Source: Scheffersomyces stipitis CBS 6054
Lineage: Eukaryota; Ascomycota; Pichiomycetes; Serinales; Debaryomycetaceae
Length of the DNA: 64,000 nt
NCBI RefSeq assembly: GCF_000209165.1
Contig: NC_009042.1
Coordinates: forward strand, 682,001-746,000
Reading direction: 5' to 3'
The notes beneath the pieces are model-generated. The model did no database searches. It saw only the letters and a program-made list of their open reading frames with translations, and had not been told where the DNA came from. This document shows positions 62,131 through 64,000 of this stretch, piece by piece (positions within the stretch are counted from its first letter, which is position 1; every line of letters begins with the position of its first letter). The translations under genes were made by a program, and so were the position numbers.

Positions 62131-64000
62131 TGTAGGGATGAATGATGAAAGGATTAAAGGGAAATATGTTGAATACTGTGAAAATGTTGGTAGATATCAA
62201 TAAATGTCTGATAGATTTAGTTGAATATCTGTGCTATTTTTCAGTATGAAAACAGAATATGAAAAATGGGTATCAATTCAGCAAGAATTCAATAATGACA
62301 AAATGGTGGTGGTGATAGGAGATGGGCGCTCGTGGTATGATTGTTTATACAGATGATATACAGCGAAAATGTAGGATGAGATATGTTGGTGACGAATGAA
62401 ATAAATGTATCCAGGAGTAGATTGATTTCTACAAAAAAAGGTTTGACACTATCAGTGTGAGTCAGTGTTCGACGCGGTGACAGTGGTTGCTTCGGTAACT
62501 GGATGAAGCTTAGATGTACTCCAAACTATTTCTATACGATATATCTTCAGAAAGCTGAAACCAAAAAGTCTCTATTTTATGATTATGGATAGTGATTCTG
62601 ATTCGTTGACACCAGTGAAATGTTAGTGAAGTACTGATGGAATATTGTCGGCGAATGAAAAGCTTGCTATGGACGGTGATGGACGAGGTGGCCGGTAGCA
62701 GGGCTGGCAGAGTGGAGGGGTAGTTTCAGCAACACTATAGCCACGGGATACAAGCAAAGGGACACAACAGAGGAATATGTCGTGGAAATGGGCTGTTGGT
62801 TCAGAAAGAATCCACACTGAAATTTCTGCTAATCGGAGACTCGAGAATCAATCAGAAAAGTCACTAATCTATTAGATAGAAGATAAGCACGTGAGCAATG
62901 GGCGGTCGCGCGAGAGCTTATCGGAAAATTAGGGGGGCTCTTAGTGAGGGGGTAGGGAGGGAATAAAGACAGAGCTAAAATAGTGAGAACAGATGAGGAC
63001 TTGGCCCAATTAGCGGCGACAAATTAGCGGCAGCTAGACGAGAGAGAAGTGGATTTTAGTGCGAAATTATGGTTTTGTTTTTTAGAACAGAGAACCTTCT
63101 AGCGGCACAACACCCACCAGGAAAAGACTGTACCGAAGATCTTCGGGAGAGATTTGCAATCTCTTTTATATTTACGACTACTTGGAGCCCGTAAGCTAAC
63201 CGTTTATTCTTTCTTCTAATATTGAAGTTTATTCTCTTGCATATTCTAAACTGTTTTCTTCTAGTCTGTACTGTTTATTCTTTACAATTTTTGGTCTCGG
63301 TCTTTCAACTGTGCTCTCCTGTCTAGTTTCTTATTATTCTCCCTAAATTTCCCTCGCTAATGTTTTCCGCTGGATCTCGCTGGGTAATGTCGTCGTTTTG
63401 CGTAGATTCCCATGCAAGTGTAAAAGGCTTCTCCCCGAGCCACCTCAACAGCCAGAGTGCCCTTCAAAGTGTGGAGTCTACGGTGGTTTTTCAATTTTCC
63501 GAACCTCAGGGCAATTTCTGCTTCTCCTCTCTTCCTCACCACCATGCGGCTTTTTATGCACCGTCGTCACACACTCTCGCTATTTCTCTCTACCTACTGA
63601 AGGTTCTTCTGTTCAGCGTTTCCGCTCTGGCGAACGGCACACTTCCACATTTCTCCAAGTTCTCTCGCTGCTAAAACGTACAAATCCCAGTTTGGGGAAC
63701 ACCGAACACAATACACCGTAGAAACAGAAGCAACCGAAATACGATTTGGTTGCTGATTGTGGAGTTGTGTAATTTTCATGGTTCGGCACATCGGCTTGGA
63801 TCCACTCAATCCGGTCCACTAAGAAATCCCTCTATCGTACAACATTCCCATAATATCATAACATACTGACAACGGACATTCCGAAATACCCGGAATATTT
63901 CGTATCACAATCGTACATACATTTATTATCCCTGAAATGTAGTTTTTTGCACCCACTCTCGTTTTGCTTGGGAAGCCTTAAGTTATTTATTTTCGCAACC
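62131..64000. other. Gene-poor right end, promoter region of the SAT4-like kinase
   Basis: No gene is supported in these 1.87 kb, and no frame at the right edge looks coding. CACGTG lies at 62888-62893, with GC-rich stretches (GGGCGGTCGCGCGAG, about 62900) and long pyrimidine tracts at about 63200-63350. It may be a long regulated promoter, or it may hide a non-coding RNA. Confidence 0.45.

Noticed and set aside
61700..62203. 167-codon + strand frame
   Set aside because: It is antisense to the low-complexity N-terminus of the SAT4-like kinase.
63360..63721. Two overlapping + strand frames of about 105 codons
   Set aside because: One begins at an ATG by chance; both have Ser/Pro/His-rich random-looking sequence and no family features.

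Overview
The window is nuclear DNA from a budding yeast (Saccharomycotina). Genes are mostly intron-free and closely spaced, and they match well-known yeast families such as CLP1, MRC1, LCD1, PRM1, PRP28, RAI1 and KRR1. Two introns carry textbook yeast signals, GTATGT or GTACGT at the 5' end and TACTAAC at the branch point. A CTG-clade yeast close to Scheffersomyces or Debaryomyces is the best fit, based on overall gene character, a Tbf1/Cbf1-like ribosomal-protein promoter, and a CTG codon in LCD1 at a position I recall as Ser in S. cerevisiae. CTG codons may therefore encode Ser. The species call is inference. I saw no rRNA, tRNA, CRISPR array or intact transposon.

Layout, left to right: a partial F-box/leucine-rich-repeat gene; a frameshifted gene remnant; CLP1 (mRNA 3' end formation); RRD2 (PP2A activator); DPP1-type lipid phosphatase; SAM2 (AdoMet synthetase, with MET-type promoter sites); MRC1 (replication checkpoint); an unknown 700-residue protein; KRR1 divergent from a small basic protein; a frameshifted membrane-protein gene between two copies of a non-coding repeat; a GIN4-type septin kinase; a tubby/LURP-like protein; EMG1 divergent from LCD1 (Mec1 partner); RPL37 with a 7-nt first exon; TOS4/PLM2; PRM1 divergent from SMT3 (SUMO); a long intergenic region with a possible decayed ORF; a spliced 68-residue Cys-rich gene; PSP1; a truncated SPF1-like P5A ATPase; the convergent splicing genes PRP28 and CWC2; a repetitive LEA-like protein; a 45-residue metallothionein-like gene; catalase; RAI1 divergent from MRPL19; and a SAT4/HAL4-type kinase followed by 1.9 kb without a recognisable gene.

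Three themes stand out. Ribosome biogenesis genes (KRR1, EMG1, RAI1) share an RRPE-like element next to a PAC-like element. Replication-stress genes (MRC1, LCD1, TOS4) and SMT3 lie on the same segment. Stress genes (catalase, metallothionein, LEA-like protein) lie within 5 kb of one another and have stress-type promoter sites. The items most worth checking are the truncated P5A ATPase, the repeat-flanked membrane gene and the small genes that simple ORF calling misses. Several open frames begin at TTG, GTG or ATT; here starts are moved to the first suitable in-frame ATG.
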